The notes below the pieces were generated by a model that saw only the letters and a program-made list of their open reading frames with translations, was not told where the DNA came from and did not search any database. Position numbers and translations under genes: made by a program. Positions 34,701 through 43,953 of a DNA stretch of 64,000 nucleotides are shown in pieces. This stretch comes from JAEUHO01 sp046350655 (lineage in GTDB: Bacteria; Planctomycetota; PLA2; JAEUHO01): the NCBI GenBank assembly GCA_046350655.1, contig JAXMAB010000010.1, positions 62,001-126,000 on the forward strand, read 5' to 3'. Each line of letters begins with the position of its first letter. The first letter of the stretch is position 1.

Positions 34701-36093
34701 CCTCTCGGCGCGCGCCCTGCTCGACGAGATGGTCGCGCGCCACCCGGACTGGACGACGCCCCGCCTCCTCCTGCTCTCGGACCCGGCGGTGATGGACGGC
34801 CAGGCCGCCGAGGCGACCCTCGAGCGCATCCTCGCGAGCGCCGGCGACGACCCGCTGATGGACGACTTCGCCACGCTGTTCGGCGCCGGCCGCGCCAAGG
34901 CGTGGGCCGCCGTGACGATCTGGCGGCGCGTGATCCAACGCGGCGTCTCCGACGTGCGGCTCGCCCCGGTGCTCGAACGCGTCGCCGAGGCCTGCGGCGA
35001 CGGCTACGAGGCGAGCCTCCTCCGCGCGATGCAGGCCGGGCTCCACCGCGAGCAGGGCGCGGTCCTCCCGCTCGGCGAGCGCCTGTGCGCGATGCCCGTC
35101 CCGCTCTCGAACGACCCCACGACGCTGCTCGCCACCTGCACCGCGATGCAGCTCTACCTCCAGGCGCCCGTCGCCGACGCCGCGCGCGCGCAGCGCGTCG
35201 CCGTCCTGCGCCGCTTCCTCCGCGCCACCGACGTGGACGAGCTCCACCCGTCGTTGTGGCCCGTCCTCTCGCAGCTGCGCCTCGGCGCCGCCGTCGCGCT
35301 GGGCGAGAGCCTCGCCGCCGCCGACCCGGCCTCGTCGAGGTTCGAGGCCGCGCGCGTCGCGCTCGTCAACCGCCGCCTCGACGTCGCGGGCGCGCGCGCC
35401 GCCGTCACGGCCGCCTACGACGACGTCCGCCGCGACCTCGCGACCGACCTCACGCCGTTCGTGGCGGAGATGGCGGCCTACATCTTCCGCGCGCACCTCC
35501 CCATGGACGCGCTCTACGCCGCCGCGCGCTCCGGCGCGCGCCTCGACGCCGACGGCGCCACGCGCGACCGCATCGACGGCGAGGTCGCGGCGTGGGCCGA
35601 CGACGAGGCGAAGGCGCTCGCCGCGCTGCGCGGGCCCGACCGCGCGCTCGAGCTCGTCGAGCGCGCCCGTCGCCCGTCCGACGTGCGGATGCTCTCGACG
35701 GTCGCCGACCTCCTCGGCGTCGTCGCGCAGCTCTCCGACGGCACGGCCGACGCGGGGAAGGTCGCCGCGACGCAGGCGAAGCTCGCGGCGCGGGTGCGCG
35801 GGATGTCGGCGCCGATCACGCGTCGCGACTGGGTCGCGTGGCGCGATCCCGCGGCGTCGCCGACCGCGCCGAGGGACGGCGGCCCCGTTCCGCCGACGCG
35901 AGGCCCGGTGGCCGGCGTGCGCCCGGGCCTCGCGGTCCCGGAAGGTGGATCGCCGTCGGGAACGTCGGACGGCTTCGGGCCCTCGCCCGTCCTCGTCGCG
36001 GCCGCCGTCGGCGGCGTGTTCGCGGCGATCGCCGTCGTGCTCGTCGCGCGCGCGCGGGCCCGGCGGCGGGCCGGGGATCAGTCGAAGCGGTAG
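31753..36093 (+). CDS. Giant exported TPR-containing protein with C-terminal anchor
   Basis: 1446 residues: signal peptide, a long N-terminal region without recognised domain (about 30-700), an Ig-like segment, a run of TPR-like helices (about 745-900, e.g. HRAVALLADDRVDDADALLDRALEDDPENPGARVLRAVAAVGRGDLDRALADVDAAI), more helical repeats to about 1370, then a Pro/Gly-rich linker and a terminal transmembrane helix (VLVAAAVGGVFAAIAVVLVARARARRRAG). This predicts a large periplasmic domain held by C-terminal anchoring. The linker contains an in-frame family A repeat. ATG 31753 has GGGAGG six bases upstream. The 3' end overlaps the convergent lipoprotein gene by 16 bases. Function unknown. Confidence 0.75.
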   Translation: MIRNWVRRAVLIGIVACGGGAAARAGDDAAPAFDPADASVLREPAKDPEGVARLLARAKAFARSPRAAAEALRASGVEVEGSVGVKAETVLGLEAATAAGNAGGSWSLGWRDMKWKGGAGANDRTITNAVELTTAVAPDGTRLKRVYQVGLVYPDNRSYLEAMGIDARSLPGMQTTLKVMRAALETAPVETGEKTAPPTVLDAVGKALYEELPAIFRSATKFTQFEVRSGWMVEDPTGRVSVTHVEVERRDAGETPGEPRRWEEVSAGLDLDRAIPAGAVAVAGTLSLAAKWSPGKPADDPDPRQRALADAMERGDAEIVAEALKARLAPVTDPARVRAAIEALEKAGTAAAGELGRVVGLRGPPEVGGVSLHYDPGLLATAVPPDDAVRTLDRMLDGIAKSPEGFVVRGLAGRMRLEAVSLRALLDDPAATTVGPLERLRGIVVDASGDVVLLGERGDAPIDLDVLTVAARTIGRDGTFPYVSLDPDPDDFAGPQRTRVGGLPDGLRDTAFVKTMLEADYAMKRITLGVDRPGVEGFRSWHDLIAATPPASGATAASRSWLVPMTSRVADAWTFERGGRRVWLFDARVQVLSEEMKRVADLLVGTGDADPLAAEAAGEFTRCYDALAERRPVFRALAGLFDASKLFALLRRDRVAHPLLDRLAARTPRRVEVAASYDGVGPVPVAGTTIALSGGAEARVRVRARDVRASADLAPLLDARGGGDVAVTFPTTVPLSGRDALAERAEVQFHRAVALLADDRVDDADALLDRALEDDPENPGARVLRAVAAVGRGDLDRALADVDAAIGEVPEALGMRGLLRVLRGDLDGGKADTEEALRRFPDDEATLGWGSEARLLLADFAGAEDLLSRSLAIDTTDAAARMQWTQLDVLHRMGPTAARARVALLRRVPYAILAKYFEGAAALLSLDVARAVALLEQARTRVLAAEGAPGVAEFHLRDRIEAVLASALAGAASLPPPMRPTSSLSARALLDEMVARHPDWTTPRLLLLSDPAVMDGQAAEATLERILASAGDDPLMDDFATLFGAGRAKAWAAVTIWRRVIQRGVSDVRLAPVLERVAEACGDGYEASLLRAMQAGLHREQGAVLPLGERLCAMPVPLSNDPTTLLATCTAMQLYLQAPVADAARAQRVAVLRRFLRATDVDELHPSLWPVLSQLRLGAAVALGESLAAADPASSRFEAARVALVNRRLDVAGARAAVTAAYDDVRRDLATDLTPFVAEMAAYIFRAHLPMDALYAAARSGARLDADGATRDRIDGEVAAWADDEAKALAALRGPDRALELVERARRPSDVRMLSTVADLLGVVAQLSDGTADAGKVAATQAKLAARVRGMSAPITRRDWVAWRDPAASPTAPRDGGPVPPTRGPVAGVRPGLAVPEGGSPSGTSDGFGPSPVLVAAAVGGVFAAIAVVLVARARARRRAGDQSKR
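35895..35939. repeat. Family A repeat embedded in a coding sequence
   Basis: ACGCGAGGCCCGG and CCGGGCCTCGCGG around an 18-base loop, in frame in the linker before the C-terminal anchor of the giant TPR protein (translated PTRGPVAGVRPGLAVPEG). Confidence 0.7.
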
Positions 36094-37592
36094 ATTCCGA
36101 CCGAGGAGGCCTCGGGGCCGTCGCTCTTCCCTTCGCGCAGCCAGGCCGCGAGGCGGTGGCCGGTGGCGTCCCACGCGAGCGGCGGGGTGACGGATCCGGG
36201 GCGCGCCTCGAGCACGCGGACCTCGACGCCGTCGGCGACGCGGTGGACGTGGACCTGCGAGGTGTCGAGGGCGAGGAGGCGGCCGTCGGGGGAGAGGGCG
36301 AGCGCCTCGATGCGGCCGTCGGCGGTGACCTTCCGCAGGAACGACCCGTCGTCGGCGGCGTAGAGGTTCACGGCGCTGCCGTCGGCGACGGCGATCACGT
36401 TGCCGCCGATCGAGAGGGCCAGGGCGTCGCTCTCCGCGATCGCGGGGAGCGGGATCGCGAAGACGCGCGCCCCGTCGGCGAGGGCGCGGGCCTCGAGGGC
36501 TCCGCCGCCGCGCGGGCGGACCAGGACGCGCTCGTTCGGGAGCGCGTGCAGCGACATGACGCCGCCGGCGTCCTCGGGGAGCGCGAAGGCGGTCGTCGGG
36601 GTGCCGTCGTGCAGGTCCATGCGCAGGACCGCCGTGCCCGTCGCGAGGTAGGCCTCGGGGCGCGAGGGGGCGACGGCGACGTGCTGCACGCCGTCGGGCA
36701 GCGCGACCGGCGAGGGCGTGAGCGCCGGGAGCGTCACGTGGCGCCACGCGCCTTCGACCTGATGGAAGACGTGGTCGCCGGCGACGTGGACCGCGCCGAC
36801 CCACGCCGTGTCGGGCGTCGCGGTGGCCGCGGCCTTCGGGTCGAGGGGGACGCGGCGCAGGCCTTCGCCCGCGACGAGGACGGCCTCGCCCGCGAACACG
36901 AACGTGTTGGGCGACGGGCCGGCGATCGGCACGCGGCGCTCGAGGCCCTGGAAGCGGTCGTGCGACGCGTCCATGTCGAAGGCCCATCGGCCGTCGGTCC
37001 AGACGAAGATCGACTCGCGGGTCGTCGGCGCGCCCGCCGCGTCGGTGGCCTCGCCGCGCACGACGAGGCGCGGGCCGTCCGCCCCGGCGTCGGCCTCGAG
37101 CGCAGCCGACTGGAACTTCGTCCCGGCCTCGAGGTCGACCTGCGAGCGCGCGAGGCCGGACCGCTTCGCCGCCGCACCGATCTCGCGGGTGAACTCCTCG
37201 AGGGTCATCTCCGCGGGGCTCCTCGGGAGCGCCATGCGCTCCTGCACCGCCCGGGCGTACTCGGGTTCCTTCCGGAAGCGCTCGAGTTCGTGCTCGAGGT
37301 CCCCGCGCATCTCCTTCGCACGCGCGGCCGGGACGAGGCCCATGAGCACCGACACGTCGCCCGAGTCCGCGAACCGCCGGAACTCCGCGAACAGAGCGGG
37401 GCCCGCGACCGCCGGGTCCTTCGAGCGCCGCGCGTCGTCGCCGCCGCCGGGCCGAGGCTCGGCCTTCGCGGTCCCCGCGGGCGCGTCCTTGCGGGTCGGC
37501 TCGTCGCGGCCGCACGCGGTGGCCGCGACGGCGAGGCCGCACCCGATCCCGACGACGACCTTCGGGATCCACGACGTCGATCGCTGCGGCAT
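36078..37592 (-). CDS. Lipoprotein with beta-propeller-like C-terminal domain
   Basis: 504 residues. Signal segment GIGCGLAVAATAC ends in a probable lipidated cysteine (C27). The N-terminal half is helical; from about residue 215 repeated beta-blade-like units appear (VFAGEAVLVAGEGLRRVPL, EAYLATGTAVLRMDL, VIAVADGSAVNLYAADDGSFL, LLALDTSQVHVHRVADG), the last four resembling WD40/YVTN-type propeller blades. No catalytic residues. Its tail overlaps the giant TPR gene by 16 bases in convergent orientation. Probably an envelope-facing binding protein; the ligand is unknown. Confidence 0.72.
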   Translation of the reverse strand: MPQRSTSWIPKVVVGIGCGLAVAATACGRDEPTRKDAPAGTAKAEPRPGGGDDARRSKDPAVAGPALFAEFRRFADSGDVSVLMGLVPAARAKEMRGDLEHELERFRKEPEYARAVQERMALPRSPAEMTLEEFTREIGAAAKRSGLARSQVDLEAGTKFQSAALEADAGADGPRLVVRGEATDAAGAPTTRESIFVWTDGRWAFDMDASHDRFQGLERRVPIAGPSPNTFVFAGEAVLVAGEGLRRVPLDPKAAATATPDTAWVGAVHVAGDHVFHQVEGAWRHVTLPALTPSPVALPDGVQHVAVAPSRPEAYLATGTAVLRMDLHDGTPTTAFALPEDAGGVMSLHALPNERVLVRPRGGGALEARALADGARVFAIPLPAIAESDALALSIGGNVIAVADGSAVNLYAADDGSFLRKVTADGRIEALALSPDGRLLALDTSQVHVHRVADGVEVRVLEARPGSVTPPLAWDATGHRLAAWLREGKSDGPEASSVGIYRFD

Positions 37593-37666
37593 GAATTACC
37601 TCCGGGAGACGCGGAGTCTCCCATCACGGCCGTCCCGGCGCCCGGGCCTTGCGTCCCCCCGGTGCC

Positions 37667-37754
37667 ATCCGCCAATCGATGCCGGTCGTTTATTGGCGGA
37701 TCCGCCAAAAAACGCCGGATCCGCCAATAGATGCCGGTCGATTACTGGCGGATC
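37667..37754. repeat. Two family C hairpin repeats separated by 16 bases
   Basis: 37667-37701 (ATCCGCCAAT...ATTGGCGGAT) and 37718-37754 (GATCCGCCAAT...ACTGGCGGATC), both with the GATGCCGGTCG loop. The spacer contains CGCCAAAAAACGCCG. The second copy is 41 bases past the caspase stop codon. Confidence 0.85.
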
Positions 37755-37795
37755 GATCGTCGGAGGAGGGACCCCCGGTCGGGCGGCGACTGCGA

Positions 37796-38950
37796 CTACT
37801 TCGGAGGGGGGCGGAGGCGCTTCGCGGTCACCCACTCGTCCCACTCGGGGCCGTAGTCGTCGTAGTGGACGCGGGCGAAGTCGTCGGCGACTTCGAGGAC
37901 GACGCCGGGCCAGAAGCGGCCCTTCCACTCGATCTCGACCCGTTGGCCGACGCGCACGTCGATCGGTTGCGGCGGGCGCACGCGCGCGCGCGCGACCCAC
38001 TCGTCCCACGACGTCTCGAAGCCGAGGTAGTGCACCTTCGGGCGCGAGCCGTCCGCCTCGATCACCTGCGCGCGCCACCAGCGGCCCTTCCACTCGACCT
38101 CGACGTACTCCCCGGGCTGCCACGCCGACTTCAAGCGGCCGCGCGCCCGTTCGAGGTCCACCCGGGCGAGCGCGAAGTCCGCCGGGAACGACGTCGAGCG
38201 GCGGGCCTCGCTGCGCTGCGACGCGCGGAAGCGCATCTCGCGCGCCACGTAGGCCTCCGCCTCGGCGAAGGTGACGGTGCGGTCGAAGTCCGCGTCGGGC
38301 GCGCCGTCGCCCCCGAGGCACGCGACGAGCGACTCCGTGAACGTCCACGCGCCGGTGCTCACGTTGCTCGCGGCCGCGGAGGCGAAGCTGGCGGCCCGGA
38401 CGGTCGGCGTCCCGTCGTACCCCGCGACGACGCGCGCGAGCGCGCCGGAGTGGCAGCAGTCCGCGGCGAGGAGCAGCCGCTCGCCCTTCCAGTTGGCGCG
38501 GAGCATCGCGCCGAGGTCGTCCACGCCGAGCGCCGTCGTCGCGGGCGACGACGTGTCGGCGTCGACGTTCGCGAAGAACACCTTCCCCTCGCGCTGGAGC
38601 CCGTGCCCGGCGAAGTAGACGAGCAGCGTGCTGCCCGGGCCGGCGGCGACGGCGGCCCGCTCGATCGCCGCGCGGCACGCCGCGAGCGTCGCGGCGCGGT
38701 CCTCGAGGAAGGTCAGCTGCGCGCGGGGGACCCCGCGTTCGAGCAGCGTCCGCTCGAGCACGCGGTCCATCCGGCCTTCCTTCGGGAAGCTCGAGAGCGA
38801 CGGGTCCTGCCACTCGAGGACGCCGATCAGGACGGCCCACGTCTTCGCGGGGTCCCACGCCGCCGGAGCGGGTTCCGCGCTTGCCGGCCGGACACCGATC
38901 GCACCCGCCAGTCCGAGCACCGGCACCAGGAAGAAGGTCGCGACGCGCAT
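37796..38950 (-). CDS. Exported caspase-fold protease with two Tudor-like repeats
   Basis: 384 residues: signal peptide (1-25), a caspase/peptidase C14 domain (about 35-245) with the His-Cys dyad in YFAGHG (H116) and DCCHSG (C166), then two repeats of a small beta-barrel-like module with WKGRWWRAQVIEADGSRPKVHY and WKGRFWPGVVLEVADDFARVHY (about 280-328 and 332-382), each ending DEWV. These resemble Tudor/MBT or agenet-type domains, which in eukaryotes bind methylated residues; in bacteria their ligands are unknown. The combination in an exported bacterial protein is unusual. The protease specificity (usually Arg/Lys for metacaspases, Asp for caspases) cannot be told. Confidence 0.85.
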   Translation of the reverse strand: MRVATFFLVPVLGLAGAIGVRPASAEPAPAAWDPAKTWAVLIGVLEWQDPSLSSFPKEGRMDRVLERTLLERGVPRAQLTFLEDRAATLAACRAAIERAAVAAGPGSTLLVYFAGHGLQREGKVFFANVDADTSSPATTALGVDDLGAMLRANWKGERLLLAADCCHSGALARVVAGYDGTPTVRAASFASAAASNVSTGAWTFTESLVACLGGDGAPDADFDRTVTFAEAEAYVAREMRFRASQRSEARRSTSFPADFALARVDLERARGRLKSAWQPGEYVEVEWKGRWWRAQVIEADGSRPKVHYLGFETSWDEWVARARVRPPQPIDVRVGQRVEIEWKGRFWPGVVLEVADDFARVHYDDYGPEWDEWVTAKRLRPPPK

Positions 38951-39016
38951 CGAGGGCTCCGTGGGGCCGCCGCAGCCTACCGGGCCTCGCGGCCCCTGGG
39001 AGCAGGCCCCCGGTGC

Positions 39017-39057
39017 CAGACGCGCCATTTGGTGCCGGACACCATCTGGCGCGTTTG
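39017..39057. repeat. Family D hairpin repeat
   Basis: CAGACGCGCCATTTGGTG and CACCATCTGGCGCGTTTG around CCGGA; a second copy of the type at 19797. A half A repeat lies on each side (near 38980 and 39064). Confidence 0.8.
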
Positions 39058-39088
39058 GACGCAGCGGCCACCGGGCCTTGCGTCGACG

Positions 39089-39143
39089 CGCCGGCGACCG
39101 CTACCGGTGGGGTGCGCCGAGGGCCGCCGATCGTCGTCGGACG
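39089..39143. repeat. Family E dispersed repeat
   Basis: Two blocks, CGCCGGCGACCGCTACC and GGCCGCCGATCGTCGTCGG, found again with small changes at 50845-50888 next to another family B hairpin. No gene. Confidence 0.6.
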
Positions 39144-39158
39144 GCGCCCCCCCGTGCC

Positions 39159-39197
39159 GGTTCCGCCATTGGGTGCCGGTCCCGAAATGGCGGAACC
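39159..39197. repeat. Family B hairpin repeat
   Basis: GGTTCCGCCATTG and GAAATGGCGGAACC around GGTGCCGGTCCC, 24 bases past the kinase stop codon. Confidence 0.85.
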
Positions 39198-39221
39198 GGA
39201 CGCGCCGACCGGGGCGCGGTG

Positions 39222-40229
39222 TCAGCGCGAGGCGGTCGTCTCGACGAGCGAGCTGGGCTCGAGCGTGGACGGGGCCGCGTCCGACGCCCGGAACGACGCG
39301 AAGACGCGCTCCAGGTAGGAGGCGAGCGTCACGATCGTCGGGCCGTAGCCCGCGTGATACATGAAGTTCTCGAGGTCGTAGCCCATCGCGCCCGCGTCGC
39401 GGTACCGGGCGTCGGGGTCCATCGCGACGGCGCGGTCCACGACGTGGGCGAGCATCGGCGGCACGTCGTCGACCAGCGACGCGATGGGCGGCACCGGGCG
39501 CGTCGCGACGTGGGCGAGCCACGCCTCGCGCGTGCGGAGCTCGACGGGGCGCGGCCGACGGCCGACGAGCATCTCGTGGAGGACGAGGCCCAACGCGAAG
39601 AGGTCGGAACGCCCGTCCGTCGGCTCGCCGCGGGCCTGCTCGGGCGAGAAGTAGGAGTACTTGCCGAGCACGCGGCGGTCGCCGCCCTCGCGCGCGAGGC
39701 TGCGCGCCTTGGCGACGCCGAAGTCGCCGATCTTGACCTCGCCGAAGCGCGTGACGAGCAGGTTGCGCGGCGAGACGTCGCGGTGGACGATGCCGAGCGG
39801 CGCGCCGTCGGCGCCGCAGCGGGTGTGCGCGTACTCGAGGCCGCGGCAGACGCGGGACGCGATGAACGCCGCGAGCTCGAGCGGGAGCCGTTGGCCGCGC
39901 GCCTCGTGCCACCCCAGCACGTCGCGCAGGTTCACGCCGTCCACGTACTCCATGACGATGTAGAGGAGCCCGTCGACGCGGCCGAGGTGGTAGACCTGCA
40001 CGATGTTCTGGTGGACGAGGTCCGCCGCGAGCTTGGCCTCGCCGATGAACATGCGCACGAACGCCTCGTCGCGCGAGTAGGGGTCGAGGATCGTCTTGAC
40101 CGCGACGGTCTTCTCGAAGCCCTCGACGCCGTGCTGCACCGCCTGGTGCACCTCGCCCATGCCGCCCTTCGCGATCGTGCGGACGACCGAGAGGCGCAAC
40201 GAGCCGAGGATCTCGCGGGGACGCGACAT
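39222..40229 (-). CDS. Serine/threonine protein kinase (Hanks type), soluble
   Basis: 335 residues. All Hanks motifs are present: GGMGEV glycine loop (22-27), K45 in VAVKTI, catalytic loop HRDVSPRN (D151), DFGVAK (D169), YFSPEQ and the SDLFALG helix. There is no transmembrane segment or sensor domain, so it is a free cytosolic kinase, probably activated by partner interaction. ATG 40229. It is divergently placed from an FHA-sigma54 activator 254 bases away; FHA domains bind phosphothreonine, so the neighbour is a natural substrate or reader. Kinase-FHA-sigma54 pairs are familiar from myxobacteria. Confidence 0.93.
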   Translation of the reverse strand: MSRPREILGSLRLSVVRTIAKGGMGEVHQAVQHGVEGFEKTVAVKTILDPYSRDEAFVRMFIGEAKLAADLVHQNIVQVYHLGRVDGLLYIVMEYVDGVNLRDVLGWHEARGQRLPLELAAFIASRVCRGLEYAHTRCGADGAPLGIVHRDVSPRNLLVTRFGEVKIGDFGVAKARSLAREGGDRRVLGKYSYFSPEQARGEPTDGRSDLFALGLVLHEMLVGRRPRPVELRTREAWLAHVATRPVPPIASLVDDVPPMLAHVVDRAVAMDPDARYRDAGAMGYDLENFMYHAGYGPTIVTLASYLERVFASFRASDAAPSTLEPSSLVETTASR

Positions 40230-40468
40230 GGAGGGACTCCCTGGGCGACGCGAGCCCGCGGGTGCGGGGACGACGTCGTCCACGTGCGGGCGGCACGTTT
40301 GCAACGCGCGTTCCGCGGGGAAACCGGGAATCGGGAACGGCGCGAAACGGAATCCGGGGGCCTCGTTCCCGGCCGGTAACGGAAGCGACCGGGAGGGCGT
40401 GCGGGGCCGCTCGCCGCCCGTGCGGTCCCGCCCGGACGAGGGACTGTCGGGCGCGGGAGGCGGCCGGG

Positions 40469-40474
40469 TAGAGT
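40469..40474 (+). promoter_or_regulatory. Candidate -10 element of the FHA-sigma54 activator gene
   Basis: TAGAGT lies nine bases before the GTG start, predicting a transcription start within a few bases of the start codon (leaderless). The upstream -35 region (CTGTCG, 40444-40449) is weak. The nearest GGGAGG is more than 20 bases from the start, too far to be a ribosome site. Confidence 0.3.
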
Positions 40475-40483
40475 CCTACCTTC

Positions 40484-41926
<1,443 letters not shown>

Positions 41927-41981
41927 GCTCCGGGACGCCGTCGCAGGCCGCGGGATCCGCGGGGGCGTGGTCCCCCTCTCC

Positions 41982-42019
41982 GGGACGCGAGGCCCGCCGG
42001 CCGCCGGGCCTCGCGTCCC
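41982..42019. repeat. Family A palindromic repeat
   Basis: Perfect 15-bp arms GGGACGCGAGGCCCG and CGGGCCTCGCGTCCC. Relative to the copy at 59334 the outer stem differs (ACG/CGT instead of ACCG/CGGT) but pairing is preserved. Confidence 0.85.
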
Positions 42020-42208
42020 CGCGGATCGCCGTCCGGCCCGAGGATCGACGCGGGTCGTCGAGGGTCGCGCCGCTCCGGCCGCATCCCGCCGCGGGGGACC
42101 GCGAGGCCCGCTGCGACGCGGCACGCGCGCGTCGGCGGCGGTGCGGCGGTCCGCCGCACCGTCGCGTTCCTCCGCGGCGCCGCCGTCGCGGAACTCCGCG
42201 AAAGCGTC

Positions 42209-42246
42209 GGAAACCTGGCGAGAAACGTGGGTTTTCGCCGGTTTCC
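42209..42246. promoter_or_regulatory. Palindrome upstream of the sigma54 promoter
   Basis: GGAAACCTGGCGA (42209-42221) pairs with TCGCCGGTTTCC (42235-42246) with one bulge, ending four bases before the -24 box. It could bind a regulator. Enhancer sites for sigma54 activators are usually farther upstream, so a repressor site or IHF-like architecture is also possible. Confidence 0.35.
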
Positions 42247-42249
42247 CGA

Positions 42250-42265
42250 CGGCACGACCCTTGCT
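42250..42265 (+). promoter_or_regulatory. Sigma54 promoter (-24/-12)
   Basis: CGGCACGACCCTTGCT matches the consensus TGGCACG-N4-TTGCT in all but the first base, with GG and GC spaced exactly as required. It is 80 bases upstream of ATG 42346 and is the only such match I found in the window. Confidence 0.75.
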
Positions 42266-42345
42266 CCCCGGGACGCACCGCGCCCTTGGGTCAGGGCCGC
42301 CATCCGGCGGCCGGGGGGGCGCAACGAGTCCCAGGAGGTCGCTGC

Positions 42346-43731
42346 ATGTCCCCGTCCGTTCGCTCGTCCCGCTCCGCCGCGCTCGCGCTCGGCGTGGCCG
42401 TCCTCGGCGCGATCGCCGCGCCGATCGCGCTCACCGCCGTGCTCCCGCCGACGTACAACGTCGAGCTCGTGGCGTCGCTCCCCGGCGCCGCGACGTCCGT
42501 CGTCGTGGACGGCAACCACGCGTACGTGGCGCGCGGCGCCGCGGGCTTCGACGTCGTGGACCGCACGAACCCGGCGAGCCCGGTCGTCGTCGCCAACGTG
42601 CTGCCCGGCGACGGCGCGGCGGTGTACATCCGCGACGTCGCGGTCCACGCGGGCCACCTGTACGTCGCCAACTGGGACGACGTCGCGAACGGCGCGACGG
42701 GCAAGTTCACGGGCGTCTACGTCTACGACCTGACCTCGCCGGGCGCGCCCGTCGAGGTCTCGCGCATCGACTGGGGCACGCGCGCCTTCTACCACCAGGC
42801 GGCGATGGTCTACGACCTCGCGGTCGCCGACGTCGGCGGGACGCCCTACCTCTTCTGCGTCTCCGAGATCACGAGCGACGTCGAGATCTTCGACGTGAGC
42901 GACCCGTCGCTCCCGGTCTGGGCGACCTCGCTCGTGCGTCCGAGCACCGTCGGCGGCATCGCCGAGGACGTCGCGGTCGTCGGCGAGACGGCCTACGTCG
43001 CGTGGCTGCAGGGCGGCGTGACGTCGCACGACCTCTCGGACCTCGGGGCGATCGCGGCGAACAACGCCGTCGCCACGACGTGGGGCGACGTCCAGTACCC
43101 GGCGCTGCTCATGCAGCACAAGGGCGCCATGGGCGACGTCCGCGGCATCGCGGTCACGCCCGACGAGCAGCTGATGGCCGTCACGGACGACTACGGCAAC
43201 GGCAAGCTGCGCCTCTACGACCTCTCGACGCCGGCCGTGCCGGTCGCCCTCGGCACGTTCGACTCGGGGACGCTCGCGTCGCCGTTCGACGTGCGCTTCT
43301 CGGGCAACCGGGTCTTCGCCTCGTGGGGCGCCGACGGCCTCCGCGTGTTCGACGTCTCGACGCCGACGACGCCGAAGGAGATCGCGCGCTACGACACGGC
43401 GAACGCGCGCCGCACCGCGCTGGTCTCGAGCCAGGTGTTGCTCGCCGACGCCACCGAGGGCACGAAGACGCTCTCCTTCCGCGACCAGGTCGCCATCGTG
43501 GCCGCGACGTGGAGCCGCAGCGCGAAGCGGCTCACCGTGAAGGCCACGAGCACGGCGGGCGCCGTCGTGCCGCCGGCGGTGCTGACGGTCGTCGGCCGCG
43601 GGACGATGACCTACAGCACGACGACGGAGCAGTTCTCGTTCACCCAGAACGTGAACTCGAAGCCGGCGTCGGTGACCGTCACCTCGACGTGGGGGGGCTC
43701 GGCCACCCTCACGGTCACGCAGGTGCGGTAG
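42346..43731 (+). CDS. Secreted LVIVD-type beta-propeller protein under sigma54 control
   Basis: 461 residues. Signal peptide (ALALGVAVLGAIAAPIALTA) followed by six or so LVIVD-like blades (SVVVDGNHAYVARGAAGFDVVDRTNPASPVVV, AVVGETAYVAWLQGGVTSHDLSD, VRFSGNRVFASWGADGLRVFDVSTPTTPKEI), and a C-terminal Thr/Ser-rich beta-sandwich-like domain of about 80 residues. LVIVD propellers occur on bacterial surface proteins and act in binding. ATG 42346 has AGGAGG seven bases upstream. It is the probable target of the FHA-sigma54 activator encoded just upstream. Confidence 0.83.
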   Translation: MSPSVRSSRSAALALGVAVLGAIAAPIALTAVLPPTYNVELVASLPGAATSVVVDGNHAYVARGAAGFDVVDRTNPASPVVVANVLPGDGAAVYIRDVAVHAGHLYVANWDDVANGATGKFTGVYVYDLTSPGAPVEVSRIDWGTRAFYHQAAMVYDLAVADVGGTPYLFCVSEITSDVEIFDVSDPSLPVWATSLVRPSTVGGIAEDVAVVGETAYVAWLQGGVTSHDLSDLGAIAANNAVATTWGDVQYPALLMQHKGAMGDVRGIAVTPDEQLMAVTDDYGNGKLRLYDLSTPAVPVALGTFDSGTLASPFDVRFSGNRVFASWGADGLRVFDVSTPTTPKEIARYDTANARRTALVSSQVLLADATEGTKTLSFRDQVAIVAATWSRSAKRLTVKATSTAGAVVPPAVLTVVGRGTMTYSTTTEQFSFTQNVNSKPASVTVTSTWGGSATLTVTQVR

Positions 43732-43861
43732 CCGCGTCCTCGGGCGGGGCTTCGGCGGCGCCTGGCGTGGGGCCGGCGTCGTTCGGGGCTCCGCCTCCTC
43801 TCGTTCCCTCGTCCGTGCCGGTCGTCGCCCCGCGCGTCGATCGGGGACGGGTGCGGGAACG

Positions 43862-43900
43862 AACGAGGCCCGGGGGCTCGACGGCCACCGGGCCTCGCGG
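43862..43900. repeat. Family A repeat, looser copy
   Basis: ACGAGGCCCGGGGG and the half CCGGGCCTCGCGG with a larger loop; between two convergent gene ends. Confidence 0.6.
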
Positions 43901-43953
43901 TCCGTCGCGCGGGATCGCCTCCCGTGCGGCGGCGGGTCGTGCGCGTTCGCGCG

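Larger units (their letters stand above)
41927..42345. other. Gene-free interval with A repeat, hairpin, palindrome and sigma54 promoter
   Basis: Holds, in order, a perfect family A repeat (41982-42019), a 21-base hairpin GGTGCGGCGGTC...CGCACC (42140-42160), a palindrome (42209-42246) and a sigma54 promoter (42250-42265). The last two lie upstream of the secreted propeller gene. Confidence 0.65.

Noticed and set aside
31531..37572. Minus-strand open frame of 2013 codons opposite the giant TPR gene
   Set aside because: Antisense shadow with Arg/Asp-rich composition; the plus-strand gene has a signal peptide, TPR motifs and a ribosome site.
40291..40302. Sigma54 promoter between the kinase and FHA activator genes
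   Set aside because: GGCACGTTTGC has the wrong spacing between the GG and GC elements.
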